64,000 nt of DNA from Clostridium pasteurianum BC1 (GCF_000389635.1 NC_021182.1:2046001-2110000); one strand, 5' to 3'. Shown: positions 28,568-38,081, counted from the first letter of the stretch. Notes: generated by a model not told the origin, from the sequence alone. Program-made: numbers and translations.

Positions 28568-29171
28568 TTGCTACATTAAAAAAGTTATCTATGATTTTCT
28601 CTGACATACGTATATTCATATTAGCTTCTGCTATAAGGGACAGCACCATAAGTATTAATTCATTTTTGCTATTATCGCCATTATCCTTATTTTTTAAATT
28701 ATTTTTAGTTCTATCTAAAAGTGTGTAAAAGTGTTCACTAAATTTATTTTCATTTTCTCTTTTAATTTCTAAAAAAGTGTCATACAAATTTTCTACAGAA
28801 ATAAGTTCTTTATTTTCATTTTCTATATCTTTTAATATTGGGTTAAAAACTTTTCCTATATCAGCTAAAGACAAACTCTGTTTTAAATTGTATATTATAG
28901 ATAACAATATTATCTGTTCTTTAGTATATTTTTTACTCTTTACAGGTGGAAAGATTTTAGCCTTTGCATAGTTATTAATCATAGTCTTAGTCATTATTTT
29001 ATCTTCTTCATTTCTTTTAAGAGGATGGAGTTTACTTTCAAATAAAGTTGTTACCTGATCCATGTATAAATCAATATTTGGTATATCATCAAGAGTTAGT
29101 TCATTAAACTCAGTAATTTCAGAAACAAGAGCATCTAAGTTTTTATCGTTCTTTGTGTCCACGTAAATCAC
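28560..29171 (-). CDS. DUF1836 family protein
   Basis: This 203-residue soluble protein contains MTKTMINNYAKAKIFPPVKSKKYTKEQIILLSIIYNLKQSLSL (in parts), the hallmark of DUF1836. The region looks like a MerR-type winged helix-turn-helix, so a regulatory role is plausible but not shown. The tail (about residues 155-203) is charged then helical. The stop sits in a shared terminator with purD. No clear ribosome site better than GAGGTGATTTACG is seen before the ATG. Confidence 0.8.
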   Translation of the reverse strand: MIYVDTKNDKNLDALVSEITEFNELTLDDIPNIDLYMDQVTTLFESKLHPLKRNEEDKIMTKTMINNYAKAKIFPPVKSKKYTKEQIILLSIIYNLKQSLSLADIGKVFNPILKDIENENKELISVENLYDTFLEIKRENENKFSEHFYTLLDRTKNNLKNKDNGDNSKNELILMVLSLIAEANMNIRMSEKIIDNFFNVAKK

Positions 29172-29454
29172 CTCTAGTATATTATATAGTATTTATTACT
29201 ATGAATCTAGGTTTTATAAATTATTTTATTTACTCAGTTTATTCTATTCTATATTTACATCACATATTAATTAAAGAAAATATAATAAAAAACCTAGATT
29301 TATGGAGATAATAAGATATAAAGCCTATAAAATTTGACTATATTATCTATAAAGGGTATTGAAATATAAGTATAATATCATTACAATAATAATATAATAA
29401 CATATAGTATTAAAAACTACGTTATCAATATATGAATATAAAGGAGTGAATGTT

Positions 29455-30105
29455 GTGTTTGCAAAATTCAGAGAACCTGTTAGTGGATTGACACATTTAT
29501 TTGGAGTAGGTATTTCTATAGTGGGGCTTATTATCTTAATTAATTACACTTTAAAGCTAGATAATTTGACTCATATAAGCGCTTTTGTTGTATTTGGTGT
29601 AAGTCTGATATTGCTTTATAGTGCAAGTTCTGTCTATCATTTAACCTCTGCCTCACAAAAGGTAATTAAAGTACTTAGAAGAATAGACCATTCTATGATA
29701 TATATTTTGATTGCAGGCAGCTATACACCTATTTGTTTAATAGCGTTAAGAGGAAAATTAGGACTGAGTATATTGGTTATAATATGGTGTCTAGCTATAT
29801 TTGGTATACTGGTTAAGAATTTTTGGTTTAACGCACCTAGATGGCTTTCAACTTTTTTTTACATATTTATGGGCTGGCTTGTAATTGTAGCAATTTTTCC
29901 ACTGGCAAAAGTCCTCACAGGCATTGCTCTAACCTGGCTTGTAGTGGGTGGAATCTCCTATACTATAGGCGGTATAATATATGGTCTTCAGCTTCCAAAG
30001 ATGAAAAATAAATATTTTGGTTCTCATGAAATATTTCATATCTTTGTGCTGCTAGGAAGCTTCTGTCATTATTGGCTTGTACTTAAGTATGTAAGTATTA
30101 TGTAG
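29455..30105 (+). CDS. Hemolysin III family membrane protein (YqfA-like)
   Basis: This 216-residue protein has about seven membrane helices. PVSGLTHLFGVGISIVGL at the start, SSVYHLTS with the conserved His, RRIDHSMIYILIAGSYTP and, near the end, GSHEIFHIFVLLGSFCHY supply the Ser/His/Asp metal-site residues of the PAQR/hemolysin III superfamily. Its physiological role in bacteria is uncertain. I prefer the GTG at 29455 because the earlier GTG at 29446 overlaps the AAGGAG ribosome site. Confidence 0.88.
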   Translation: MFAKFREPVSGLTHLFGVGISIVGLIILINYTLKLDNLTHISAFVVFGVSLILLYSASSVYHLTSASQKVIKVLRRIDHSMIYILIAGSYTPICLIALRGKLGLSILVIIWCLAIFGILVKNFWFNAPRWLSTFFYIFMGWLVIVAIFPLAKVLTGIALTWLVVGGISYTIGGIIYGLQLPKMKNKYFGSHEIFHIFVLLGSFCHYWLVLKYVSIM

Positions 30106-30244
30106 CAAAGTTTAGAGAATATACTATACCAGCTTAATATAAAAAATTTTAATGACTTGAAAAAGTTGATTTTATACAAGAAAAATGGTTTTGAAACAGA
30201 AACAGCCTTTCAGTACTATAGAAAAAGTGTTATAATATAAGTCA

Positions 30245-30293
30245 TAGGTGATGGAGTTCGCCTTTAAATGCTTGAATGCTGATGACTCCTACA
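30245..30293 (+). promoter_or_regulatory. Fluoride riboswitch (crcB motif)
   Basis: TAGGTGATGGAGTTCGCCTTTAAA, a short variable stem-loop, then TGATGACTCCTACA match the crcB-motif consensus (GGxGAUGGAGUUCGCC ... GAUGACUCCUA). A TATAAT at 30231-30236 precedes it. Fluoride binding should prevent the overlapping terminator and turn on the two exporter genes. Confidence 0.95.
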
Positions 30294-30320
30294 GGTCTTT
30301 TATATCTGTAGGGGTTTTTT
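30288..30320 (+). terminator. Fluoride-riboswitch terminator
   Basis: CCTACAG pairs with CTGTAGG, followed by GGTTTTTT. The 5' arm overlaps the 3' end of the aptamer, the expected switch geometry. The 210 bases to crcB contain no supported gene. Confidence 0.85.
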
Positions 30321-30529
30321 GTACGTTTAAACATAAGGTGAAAATGATTTATTTTTGCCGAAATATAGCTGGTTGTAGAGTAGAAATATATAATTTCAAT
30401 ATGTATAAGGATTTTCTAATAAAAAATGAATGGAAAGGTAGTGCTATTGCTAGTTGAAAATATTGAGGTTCTGAAAATTATAAATTATACATGGGATAAT
30501 AACTATGAATTAATAAGGGGAGATTTAAC

Positions 30530-30946
30530 TTGAAAAAATATCTGTATATTGGCGGTTTTGGTTTTATAGGTGCTATAATGAGATTTACCATAAAAAATAT
30601 AAACTTTCAAAATTATATTGGGCAAATACCTATAAACACATTGATTATCAATGTAACAGGAAGCTTTTTTTTAGCATTTATATTTGGTGTTACTAAAGAG
30701 AGATATAAGATAAAAGAGGAAGTTAAATTAGGTATTACTACCGGACTATTAGGTACTTATACTACTTTTTCTTCTCTGTGCAAAGAAGAAGTTAATTTAA
30801 TCACAAAGGGAGAATACTATTCAGCTTCCATGTATATTTTCTTATCGCTATTACTAAGTATTATAGCTATATATGTTGCCACTGCAATATCAAAATCCAT
30901 TGGAAAAAAGAATGAAGAAATTGCAGAGGAATATAAGGCGTTATAA
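30530..30946 (+). CDS. crcB: Fluoride channel subunit, first of a pair
   Basis: This 138-residue protein has four membrane helices. INVTGSFFLAFIFG holds the conserved pore Asn, and TTGLLGTYTTFSSL is the helix-3 region carrying the fluoride-coordinating Phe/Thr residues. Fluc channels work as antiparallel dimers, and Firmicutes often encode two different subunits side by side, as here. It starts at TTG after AAGGGGAGATTTAAC. Controlled by the fluoride riboswitch. Confidence 0.93.
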   Translation: MKKYLYIGGFGFIGAIMRFTIKNINFQNYIGQIPINTLIINVTGSFFLAFIFGVTKERYKIKEEVKLGITTGLLGTYTTFSSLCKEEVNLITKGEYYSASMYIFLSLLLSIIAIYVATAISKSIGKKNEEIAEEYKAL

Positions 30947-31011
30947 GACAATAGAGTGGATAGGATAAGTGTAATTATGAGGATGAATATTATAACAAGG
31001 ATGGTTGTAAA

Positions 31012-31371
31012 ATGGAATATATATTAGTAGGACTAGGTGGAATTCTTGGAAGTCTATCCAGATATAAATTAGGTAAAATAGTGGCTGTAAAAGCCAAAGG
31101 TAGTTTCCCTATAGGAACTTTTCTGATAAATATAACAGGGGCTTTTTTGTTAGGATTTCTTACATCAAAAAATCCCAATAATCAAATTTATAGTTTTCTT
31201 GGAGATGGTTTTTTAGGAGCTTATACAACTTTTTCTACATTTATGTATGAAGGCTTTTCAATTTTTAGCAATAATAAGAAACTCAATGCTGTATTTTACA
31301 TAGCTATTTCGCTTGTAATAGGGATAATAGGTTATTTTGCAGGATACAGTTTAGGAAGAGTAAATATATAA
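31012..31371 (+). CDS. crcB: Fluoride channel subunit, second of a pair
   Basis: This 119-residue, four-helix protein has LINITGAFLLGFL and DGFLGAYTTFSTFMYEG, matching the same pore motifs as its neighbour. It is shorter at both ends. It lies 65 bases after the first crcB on the same strand and presumably forms a heterodimer with it. The ATG follows AAGGATGGTTGTAAA. Confidence 0.93.
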   Translation: MEYILVGLGGILGSLSRYKLGKIVAVKAKGSFPIGTFLINITGAFLLGFLTSKNPNNQIYSFLGDGFLGAYTTFSTFMYEGFSIFSNNKKLNAVFYIAISLVIGIIGYFAGYSLGRVNI

Positions 31372-31513
31372 AAAATATACATAAATGGTATCTAACCATT
31401 TATATTAATATACTATCTTATATATAAGAGTGTATAAGAATTTGACATAAAATTCGTTAAAATAACCCAATTATATAATGTTTTCAAATAATATTTTTTA
31501 CAGGAAGTTTTAT

Positions 31514-31541
31514 AGCCTCGTAATCAGGAATAACTGAGGCT
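31514..31541. terminator. Possible terminator after crcB pair
   Basis: AGCCTC and GAGGCT pair across a 16-base loop, followed by TTTAATAACTT. It is weak, lying between converging genes (crcB and a minus-strand gene). Confidence 0.4.
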
Positions 31542-31558
31542 TTAATAACTTCAAAATT

Positions 31559-32218
31559 TTAATGACTATTTTCATAAGTATTCAAAGCTTCTAAAATTTC
31601 ATTTCTTGGAAGATTACCTTTTATTAAATCATCATCATTTTTGTTTAGAAGTTCCAAGTAAAATTCTTTAAGTTCATTCTCTGTAAAATCTTTGTTATTA
31701 GCATCTTTCACAAGTTCATATAGATGATCTTCAGCTTTAGAAAATGCTCCCAGAGATTTATAAAAATAAAAGAGTTTTTTCTTATCCTCCGAGGTGGTTT
31801 CAAAGTTTTCAACAGCATCACCAATTTCCAGTGAAAGCTCTTTATAACCTTCTAATTCACACTCCAGTTTTAGTGTAAATATAGCTGAGATCAAATTAAA
31901 AGCCTTTGAATATCTGAAATAGGCTTCATTATATTTTTCTTCATTATAAAAGATATTTCCCTCTTCAAATAGAAGTACAGCAGCAATGGCACATTGTATC
32001 CCCTGGATTTCATCATTTTTTTTCATAAGATTTAGTAAATCTTTTTCAGAAACAGAATTTACAAAACTTGAACTAAATCCAAGAAATCTTTTGAAGGCTG
32101 TATCAATTAAAGCGAAAGCTTCTAATTTCAAGTTTTTTAAATTTTTTATTTGTTTTACAAGAGAAAGGAATTCTTGGGAGATTTTAGCACTATAGTCATC
32201 TTTTATCAAGTATAACAC
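31559..32218 (-). CDS. Helical protein of unknown function (DUF6483-like)
   Basis: This 219-residue soluble, mostly helical, acidic protein has no signal peptide or membrane segment. A central pair of helices (GNIFYNEEKYNEAYFRYSKAF) resembles a TPR unit, and the start MLYLIKDDYSAKISQ with a long N-terminal helix is like proteins labelled DUF6483, though I am not sure of this. No catalytic motif is visible. It is a single gene facing the crcB pair. Confidence 0.6.
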   Translation of the reverse strand: MLYLIKDDYSAKISQEFLSLVKQIKNLKNLKLEAFALIDTAFKRFLGFSSSFVNSVSEKDLLNLMKKNDEIQGIQCAIAAVLLFEEGNIFYNEEKYNEAYFRYSKAFNLISAIFTLKLECELEGYKELSLEIGDAVENFETTSEDKKKLFYFYKSLGAFSKAEDHLYELVKDANNKDFTENELKEFYLELLNKNDDDLIKGNLPRNEILEALNTYENSH

Positions 32219-32589
32219 CTCAATTTCTAAGTTTTTATTTATTGTATTATAGTCTATAATAAATATTATAATAAATATAATTAATTTGTAAAATAAATAT
32301 ACTGTGAATTTTATAGAATATGTTTATATCTGATTATTCATAGCTTTGTTATGCATAATAAATGTGATAATATATACTTTAGTATTATGCCAAGGCATAT
32401 TCAAATAAATATCTAGTCAGTATTTGCATCCTGCTACGTTAACAGAACCCTTAGATAACTCACTATCTGCGGAACCTGTTTCCTTATAGGATCTAAAATA
32501 TACGTGACGTTTTTGACTTACTATTTATTTTCTTATGACTAAGTTTTATTTAAATAAACGAAATCCTAGATTGGAGAAGTGATTAAATT
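32219..32589 (+). other. Gene-free region before polA with possible structured leader
   Basis: No coding frame is supported. Bases 32428-32492 can fold with ATCCT/AGGAT closing a stem that contains AGATA(ACTCAC)TATCT and GGAAC(CT)GTTTCC hairpins. The segment is less AT-rich than its flanks. I do not recognise it as a known RNA family. It is 100 bases before the polA start and could be its leader or an independent small RNA. Confidence 0.35.
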
Positions 32590-35202
32590 ATGGAAAGATT
32601 GCTTATATTAGATAGCAATAGTCTTATGAACAGAGCTTTCTATGCGATACCTGCCCTTAATAATGCAGAGGGATTAAATACAAATGCTATTTATGGTTTT
32701 ATAAATATGCTCTTTAAAATGAGAGAGGAATTAAAGCCTGATTACATAGTTGCAACTTTTGATAAAAAAGCTCCCACTTTTAGACATAAGGAGTACAAAG
32801 ATTATAAGGCTGGAAGGAAGAAAATGCCCCCAGAGCTTGCAGAACAATTTCCAGTAGTTAAGGAACTTCTTGAAAAGTTGGCTATAAACATATTTGAAAT
32901 TGAAGGCTTTGAAGCAGACGATTTAATAGGAACCCTGGCTTCCTTTTCAAGAGATCGTGGAATAGAAGTTTACATAGTTACAGGAGATAGAGATGCACTT
33001 CAACTGGCAGAGGATAATGTAAAGATAGTTATAAATAAAAAGGGTATGACTGAAAAGGAAATTTATGATAAGGACAGAATGCTTCTGGACTATGGTGTTA
33101 CTCCTAAGCAGTTTATAGATGTAAAGGGACTTATGGGAGACAGCTCGGACAATATTCCAGGAGTGCCTGGCATTGGAGAAAAAACGGCACTTAAGCTTAT
33201 AAAAGAATATGACAGTGTGGAAAATGTTCTTATGAACATAGAAAATATAAGCGGGAAAAAGATTAAGGAAAATCTCATGGAGTATAGTGAACAGGCAGTA
33301 TTTAGTAAAAAACTTGCAACTATAATAACTAATGTTCCAATAGAAATAGATTTAGAGTCTATAAAATCAAAAGACAATTTTGATGTAAAAGCTGTAAGAA
33401 AAATGTTTTTAAAGCTTGAATTCAAAAGTCTCATGAATAAAATTCCTGATTCAGAGGAGGAAGAGGCTGTAATTGAAGTAAAAGCAGATTATGAAGTTTT
33501 GGATACTATAGAAAAACTTAAAAAGTTTACTTCCTCAGTAAAAGACGCTATATATATCCTATTCGAAAATGAAAATGAGAATGTATACTCTAAAAGTGTT
33601 ATAAAGAAAATATATGTGAATCTACAGGATAAAAACTATGTAATTGACTATGATAAGCTTTTTAAAGCTGATTCAGAAGAATTGAAACTAGTTCTAAAAT
33701 CGGTTTTTGAAAATGAAGAAATAGACAAAATAATTCATGATGCTAAAATACCTTATACTATACTTGATAAAATAGGTATTTCATTAAAGGGGTTGATTTT
33801 TGACACAAAAATAGCGGCTTATCTTATTGACCCTGCTAAAAGTGAATACCAATTAAATGGCTTAATAAGGGATAGCTTAAATATAGATATAAAGGATGAA
33901 GATGAGCTCCTTAGAGTAAAAGAAGTACAATATCTAAAAGCTATATATGAGGATTTAAGTGCAAAGATTAAGCTTTTAAATATGGAAGAATTATTTTATG
34001 ATGTGGAAGAACCCTTAATAGAAGTGCTTTCTTCTATGGAAGGTAGGGGCTTTAAGGTTGACAGGGTAAAGCTTAATGAATTGGGAGAGCAATTCAGTGA
34101 AAAAATACAGCAGACTCAGGAGGAAATCTATAGTATTTCTGGAGAGGAGTTTAATATAAGCTCTCCAAAGCAGCTTGGTAAAATTCTATTTGAAAAGCTT
34201 GATTTACCTGTGATTAAAAAGACCAAAACAGGTTATTCCACCAATGCAGAGGTGCTGGAAAAGTTAAGGGATAAGCATCCTATTATAGATAAAATAACTT
34301 ACTATAGGCAGCTTACAAAATTGTATTCTACTTATGTGGAGGGTTTAAAAGCTGTTATTGATGTGGATGATAAAATACACTCCAGCTTTAATCAAACAGT
34401 TACAACTACAGGAAGACTTTCAAGCACAGAACCTAACCTTCAGAATATACCTATAAAACATGAAATGGGGAGAGAGATAAGAAAGGTATTTATACCTGAC
34501 AGCTCAGAATGTGTAATTTTGTCTGGAGATTATTCGCAAATAGAACTAAGGGTGCTTGCTCATATTGCCGATGATGAAAATCTAATAAATGCCTTTAAAC
34601 ATCATAGTGATATACATACTAAAACTGCATCAGAGGTGTTTAATGTGCCAATTGATCAGGTAACGCCACTTATGAGAAGTAATGCAAAGGCAGTTAATTT
34701 TGGTATAGTTTACGGCATCGGGGATTTTAGTCTTGCACAAGACCTTAAAATAACCAAAAGTAAAGCGAAAGAATATATAGATACCTATTTTGCAAGATAT
34801 CCTAATGTAAAAAAATATCTGGAAGATATTGTTGTTAAGGCAAAGGAAGAACTATATGTTACAACTATATTAAATAGAAGAAGATATATTCCAGAAATAA
34901 AGGCAAGAAATAAAATGGTAGCTTCCTTTGGTGAAAGACTCGCCATGAATACCCCTATACAGGGAAGTGCAGCAGATATAATTAAACTTGCAATGGTAAA
35001 GGTATATGAAAAACTTAACAAAGAAAAATTAAAGAGCACTATTATACTTCAGGTTCATGATGAACTTATTTTGAATGTATATAAGGATGAACTAGAAAAA
35101 GTAAAAAAACTGGTTAAGGATGAAATGGAAAACGCAATAGAATTAAAGGTTCCATTAGAAGTAGATATAAATATAGGGGAAACCTGGTACGAAGCAAAAT
35201 AA
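32590..35202 (+). CDS. polA: DNA polymerase I
   Basis: This 870-residue repair and Okazaki-fragment polymerase has three regions. Residues 1-290 are the 5' nuclease (ATFDKKAPTFRH, EADDLIGTLA, GDRDALQL, GLMGDSSDNIPGVPGIGEKTA). About 300-470 resembles the 3'-5' exonuclease fold, but the first catalytic DxE is not evident, so proofreading is probably lost as in many Gram-positives. From about 480 comes the polymerase with GDYSQIELR (motif A), RSNAKAVNFGIVYG (motif B) and LQVHDELIL (motif C). It is followed within 27 bases by coaE. Confidence 0.97.
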   Translation: MERLLILDSNSLMNRAFYAIPALNNAEGLNTNAIYGFINMLFKMREELKPDYIVATFDKKAPTFRHKEYKDYKAGRKKMPPELAEQFPVVKELLEKLAINIFEIEGFEADDLIGTLASFSRDRGIEVYIVTGDRDALQLAEDNVKIVINKKGMTEKEIYDKDRMLLDYGVTPKQFIDVKGLMGDSSDNIPGVPGIGEKTALKLIKEYDSVENVLMNIENISGKKIKENLMEYSEQAVFSKKLATIITNVPIEIDLESIKSKDNFDVKAVRKMFLKLEFKSLMNKIPDSEEEEAVIEVKADYEVLDTIEKLKKFTSSVKDAIYILFENENENVYSKSVIKKIYVNLQDKNYVIDYDKLFKADSEELKLVLKSVFENEEIDKIIHDAKIPYTILDKIGISLKGLIFDTKIAAYLIDPAKSEYQLNGLIRDSLNIDIKDEDELLRVKEVQYLKAIYEDLSAKIKLLNMEELFYDVEEPLIEVLSSMEGRGFKVDRVKLNELGEQFSEKIQQTQEEIYSISGEEFNISSPKQLGKILFEKLDLPVIKKTKTGYSTNAEVLEKLRDKHPIIDKITYYRQLTKLYSTYVEGLKAVIDVDDKIHSSFNQTVTTTGRLSSTEPNLQNIPIKHEMGREIRKVFIPDSSECVILSGDYSQIELRVLAHIADDENLINAFKHHSDIHTKTASEVFNVPIDQVTPLMRSNAKAVNFGIVYGIGDFSLAQDLKITKSKAKEYIDTYFARYPNVKKYLEDIVVKAKEELYVTTILNRRRYIPEIKARNKMVASFGERLAMNTPIQGSAADIIKLAMVKVYEKLNKEKLKSTIILQVHDELILNVYKDELEKVKKLVKDEMENAIELKVPLEVDINIGETWYEAK

Positions 35203-35229
35203 TGAATTAAGAATTGAGGATGATGGGTT

Positions 35230-35826
35230 ATGTTAAAGGTAGGACTTACAGGAGGCATTGGAAGTGGAAAGAGTACTGTAGCCAGAATGTTTAAGGAAAG
35301 ATCTATTCCAGTTATAGATGCGGATGTCATTGCAAGAGAAGTTTTAAATCTGTATCCAGAGCTATTGCAGGAGATAAAAAATGAATTTGGCAGTGAGTTC
35401 TTTGATGAAGATGGAAGGCTTTTAAGAAGGAAATTAGGAGATTATGTTTTTACATCAGAGCCTAAAAGAAAAAGACTGGAAGAAATTATAATGCCCTATA
35501 TAAAAAAGGATATATTTAAGCATATGAAGCTATATGAGGATTTAAAAGAAAATATATGTATTCTAGATGCTCCAATTTTAATTGAAACAGGTATAAATAA
35601 TGATATGGATATTAATGTTTTAGTATGGGTTGATAAAGATACTCAAATCAAAAGAGTTATGGACAGAGATAAGATGAGTTTAGATCAGGTGATGAACAGA
35701 ATAAATGCACAGATGCCCTTAGATGAAAAGAAGAAGCATGTAGATATTGTAATAGATACCAGTGTTGATATAGATTATACTGAGACTCAGGTTAAAAAAT
35801 TATTGACATCGCTAGATATAATATAG
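35230..35826 (+). CDS. coaE: Dephospho-CoA kinase
   Basis: This 198-residue P-loop kinase carries out the last step of coenzyme A synthesis. GLTGGIGSGKSTVARMF is the Walker A, VIDADVIAREVL holds the substrate Asp, and LDAPILIETG and MDRDKMSLDQVMNRI (lid) follow. polA-coaE adjacency is common in Clostridia. The ATG follows GAGGATGATGGGTT. The transglycosylase starts 10 bases after its stop. Confidence 0.95.
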   Translation: MLKVGLTGGIGSGKSTVARMFKERSIPVIDADVIAREVLNLYPELLQEIKNEFGSEFFDEDGRLLRRKLGDYVFTSEPKRKRLEEIIMPYIKKDIFKHMKLYEDLKENICILDAPILIETGINNDMDINVLVWVDKDTQIKRVMDRDKMSLDQVMNRINAQMPLDEKKKHVDIVIDTSVDIDYTETQVKKLLTSLDII

Positions 35827-35835
35827 GAGGAAAGA

Positions 35836-36390
35836 ATGAGGGGAAAAAGTTTGCTGCTTACATTTATAGTAGTAGTGATAATTATTACAGCAGCATTAAA
35901 TGTAAAAACAATAGGAAAACATTATTATCCTATAAAATATTCTAAATTCATATACGAATATTCTACTAAGTATAATTTAGATCCCTATTATGTGGCAGCT
36001 ATTGCCAAAACGGAAAGTAATTATAATTCAAATGCTAAATCAAATAAAAATGCCTATGGAATAATGCAAATAACCCCGGAAACAGGAGCATGGGCAGCGG
36101 AAAAAATGGGTCTCAAAGATTTTAGCACTGAAAAGCTCTATGATCCGGAATATAACATAAGAATGGGATGTTGGTATTTAAACAATCTTAAAGAGGAATT
36201 TGGAAGCTTGGATCTAGTAGCAGCTGCTTATAATGGTGGCAGAGGAAACGTTAAGTCCTGGCTAAATAATATGGAACATTCAAAGGATGGAAAAAATCTT
36301 CATTATATACCATTTCCGGAGACAGCTAAGTATGTGAATAAAATAAAAGTAAATTATAATATATATAAGTGGCTGTATAGTAATCAGTAG
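35836..36390 (+). CDS. Lytic transglycosylase, Slt/MltE-like, membrane-anchored
   Basis: This 184-residue protein has an N-terminal hydrophobic anchor (residues 5-23), then an SLT domain. AIAKTESNYNSNAKS holds the catalytic Glu, YGIMQITPETGAWAAE is the substrate-binding motif and VAAAYNGG the third motif. It cleaves peptidoglycan glycan strands outside the membrane. The ATG follows AGGAGGAAAG. Located directly behind coaE, as in many Clostridia. Confidence 0.93.
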   Translation: MRGKSLLLTFIVVVIIITAALNVKTIGKHYYPIKYSKFIYEYSTKYNLDPYYVAAIAKTESNYNSNAKSNKNAYGIMQITPETGAWAAEKMGLKDFSTEKLYDPEYNIRMGCWYLNNLKEEFGSLDLVAAAYNGGRGNVKSWLNNMEHSKDGKNLHYIPFPETAKYVNKIKVNYNIYKWLYSNQ

Positions 36391-36430
36391 TTTGAAAAGA
36401 AATTTTTAAATTAATATTATAAATAGCTTG

Positions 36431-36475
36431 AAGATGAGCTTTAATACTGAAATATAAAGTATTGAAGCTCATCTT
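36431..36475 (+). terminator. Terminator of the polA-coaE-slt unit
   Basis: AAGATGAGCTT and AAGCTCATCTT form an 11-bp stem extended by AATACT/AGTATT, followed by TAAATTTT. Confidence 0.75.
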
Positions 36476-36733
36476 TAAATTTTAAGTAAAGTTTTAAATA
36501 TATAAATAAAATTATACTTTCAAGATTAACATATATTCAGCAAATAATACTCATAATCATTCATCACTGTATTTTGTCTGTAAAAATTTTTTATAAAGAT
36601 AATTAGGTATTATTGGTTTGCTAGATTGCTTGTGGAAGTGAGGATTAAATAATTTATTATTAGTAAAATGCTTCAATTATTTTGTTTTATTTTTGTAATT
36701 GATTACATAGAATAATATGGTATAATTCTATAT

Positions 36734-36802
36734 AAGGCATTGTAAATAACTAGTTAGTACACTAGTCTATTTGGGTGTTGGTATTTACTTTTATATGCCT
36801 TT
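36734..36802. repeat. Dispersed palindromic repeat, copy B
   Basis: It begins AAGGCATTGTAAATAACTAG and ends TTATATGCCTT. The ends are inverted, the centre contains CTAGTTAGTACACTAG. Same terminal motif and similar size as copies at 25347 and 53567. Confidence 0.55.
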
Positions 36803-36869
36803 GTTAGAGTGGCAATATAAAGGTAAAATCTGTATCTTATAACTAAGTATAAAATAAAGGGGAAAAATT

Positions 36870-37667
36870 ATGAAGAAAGCAATATTTTTTGATATAGACG
36901 GAACGTTAATAGACTGCCCAAAGGGTATAAATGAAATTAGTCCAAGAGTAAAAAAATCTATTAAGACATTACAAAATGAAGGAAATTATGTTTTTATTGC
37001 AACGGGTAGACCCTATGCCTTTATATATAAAGAATTACTAGATTTTGGTTTTGATGGCTTTGTACTCACCAATGGCGCACAAGTAATAGTTAAAAACAAA
37101 GCAATATATAAACAACAAATCAATAAAAATTTTGTAAAAAAATTAATTTATGATCTTGAAAAATTTGATATCCAGTATATATTACAAGGAGAAATATATT
37201 CATATATAAAGGAAAAGTATAGAGAGTTATATTCATATTATGACAGTTTCTATATACCTAGGAAATATATAAAAAGTGAATACAATATTGAAGATATCGC
37301 TACCTATAAGATAGAAATGTTGTGTAAAAATAAAGAAGGGACAGACTATTGTCTATCACTGGAAAATGAAGAATATGATTATATTCATAATTCGTCACCT
37401 AATGTTTTTGAATTTTATTCTAAAAAAGACACAAAAGCATCTGGAATAATAAAGGTATTGGAGCATTTAAATATTCCTATAAATAATAGCTATGCCTTTG
37501 GAGACGGTAAAAATGATATAGAAATGCTAAAAACTGTTGGATGTGGAATTGCTATGGGAAATGCTGGTGATGAAGTGAAAAATTATGCTAAAGAAATAAC
37601 AGATGAAGTTGAAAATGATGGAATAGCAGTAGGTATAGAAAAATTTATACTAGATAAAAGTATATGA
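36870..37667 (+). CDS. HAD-superfamily phosphatase, Cof type
   Basis: This 265-residue protein has IFFDIDGTLIDCP (nucleophile Asp and acid Asp), FIATGRPYAF (motif II Thr), a C2-type cap between about residues 80 and 190, and AFGDGKNDIEML (motif IV Asp pair). Cof-type HADs dephosphorylate sugar phosphates, flavin or pyridoxal cofactors; the substrate is not predictable. The ATG follows AAGGGGAAAAATT. Last gene before the tRNA-Leu and accessory region. Confidence 0.9.
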   Translation: MKKAIFFDIDGTLIDCPKGINEISPRVKKSIKTLQNEGNYVFIATGRPYAFIYKELLDFGFDGFVLTNGAQVIVKNKAIYKQQINKNFVKKLIYDLEKFDIQYILQGEIYSYIKEKYRELYSYYDSFYIPRKYIKSEYNIEDIATYKIEMLCKNKEGTDYCLSLENEEYDYIHNSSPNVFEFYSKKDTKASGIIKVLEHLNIPINNSYAFGDGKNDIEMLKTVGCGIAMGNAGDEVKNYAKEITDEVENDGIAVGIEKFILDKSI

Positions 37668-37869
37668 AATTGCCAATAATTATAATCTTCAATTCTGCAA
37701 TTAATCTAGCAAACCGTTCATAAATGTTGTATATACAAATAATTAGCTTTTGTAAATGGAAGAAAATTTATTTCCATAGGGAGATAATTTCGTATGAGGA
37801 AGATATTGGACGCTTTATTAATTATAATTTAGTTAAACTTTGAAAATTAGTCTGATAGATAAAAAAGTA

Positions 37870-37898
37870 TTGACTAAAGTAAATCTATATAATATAAT
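37870..37898 (+). promoter_or_regulatory. Near-consensus promoter for tRNA-Leu
   Basis: TTGACT and TATAAT are 17 bases apart, about 87 bases before the mature tRNA. The surrounding 37668-37984 stretch holds no gene; ATGGAA...TTCCAT at 37756-37777 is a short inverted repeat. Confidence 0.7.
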
Positions 37899-37984
37899 CT
37901 ATACCATGGTTGTTTACAGGAGACGGACAGACTATGTAATAGAGATAGTTGTTTTTAGTAAAAATCATAGGAAGTTTAATATAA

Positions 37985-38070
37985 GCGAGAGTGCTGGAAT
38001 TGGCAGACAGGCTACTTTGAGGGGGTAGTATCCATTGGGTGTACGGGTTCAAGTCCCGTCTTTCGCACCA
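37985..38070 (+). tRNA. tRNA-Leu (GAG)
   Basis: The acceptor stem GCGAGAG pairs with CTTTCGC, followed by A and an encoded CCA. D-arm GGAATTGGCAGAC, anticodon stem CTACT/GGTAG with loop TTGAGGG (anticodon GAG), a long variable arm (type II tRNA) and T-arm ACGGGTTCAAGTCCCGT are visible. It is intact and marks the left boundary of the accessory region. Confidence 0.95.
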
Positions 38071-38081
38071 AAATGTATAAT

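Larger units (their letters stand above)
36391..36869 (+). other. Gene-free gap with terminator and palindromic repeat
   Basis: Apart from a terminator hairpin (36431-36475) and an AAGGCAT palindrome (36734-36802), this 479-base AT-rich stretch shows no coding frame. TATAAT-like sequence at 36720-36727 may drive the HAD gene. Confidence 0.6.

Noticed and set aside
30248-30457. 69-codon ORF across the fluoride riboswitch
   Set aside because: It reads through the conserved aptamer and terminator, so coding is implausible.
37840-38028. 62-codon ORF before and into the tRNA-Leu
   Set aside because: It overlaps the tRNA gene and has no ribosome site; the region is the tRNA promoter and leader.
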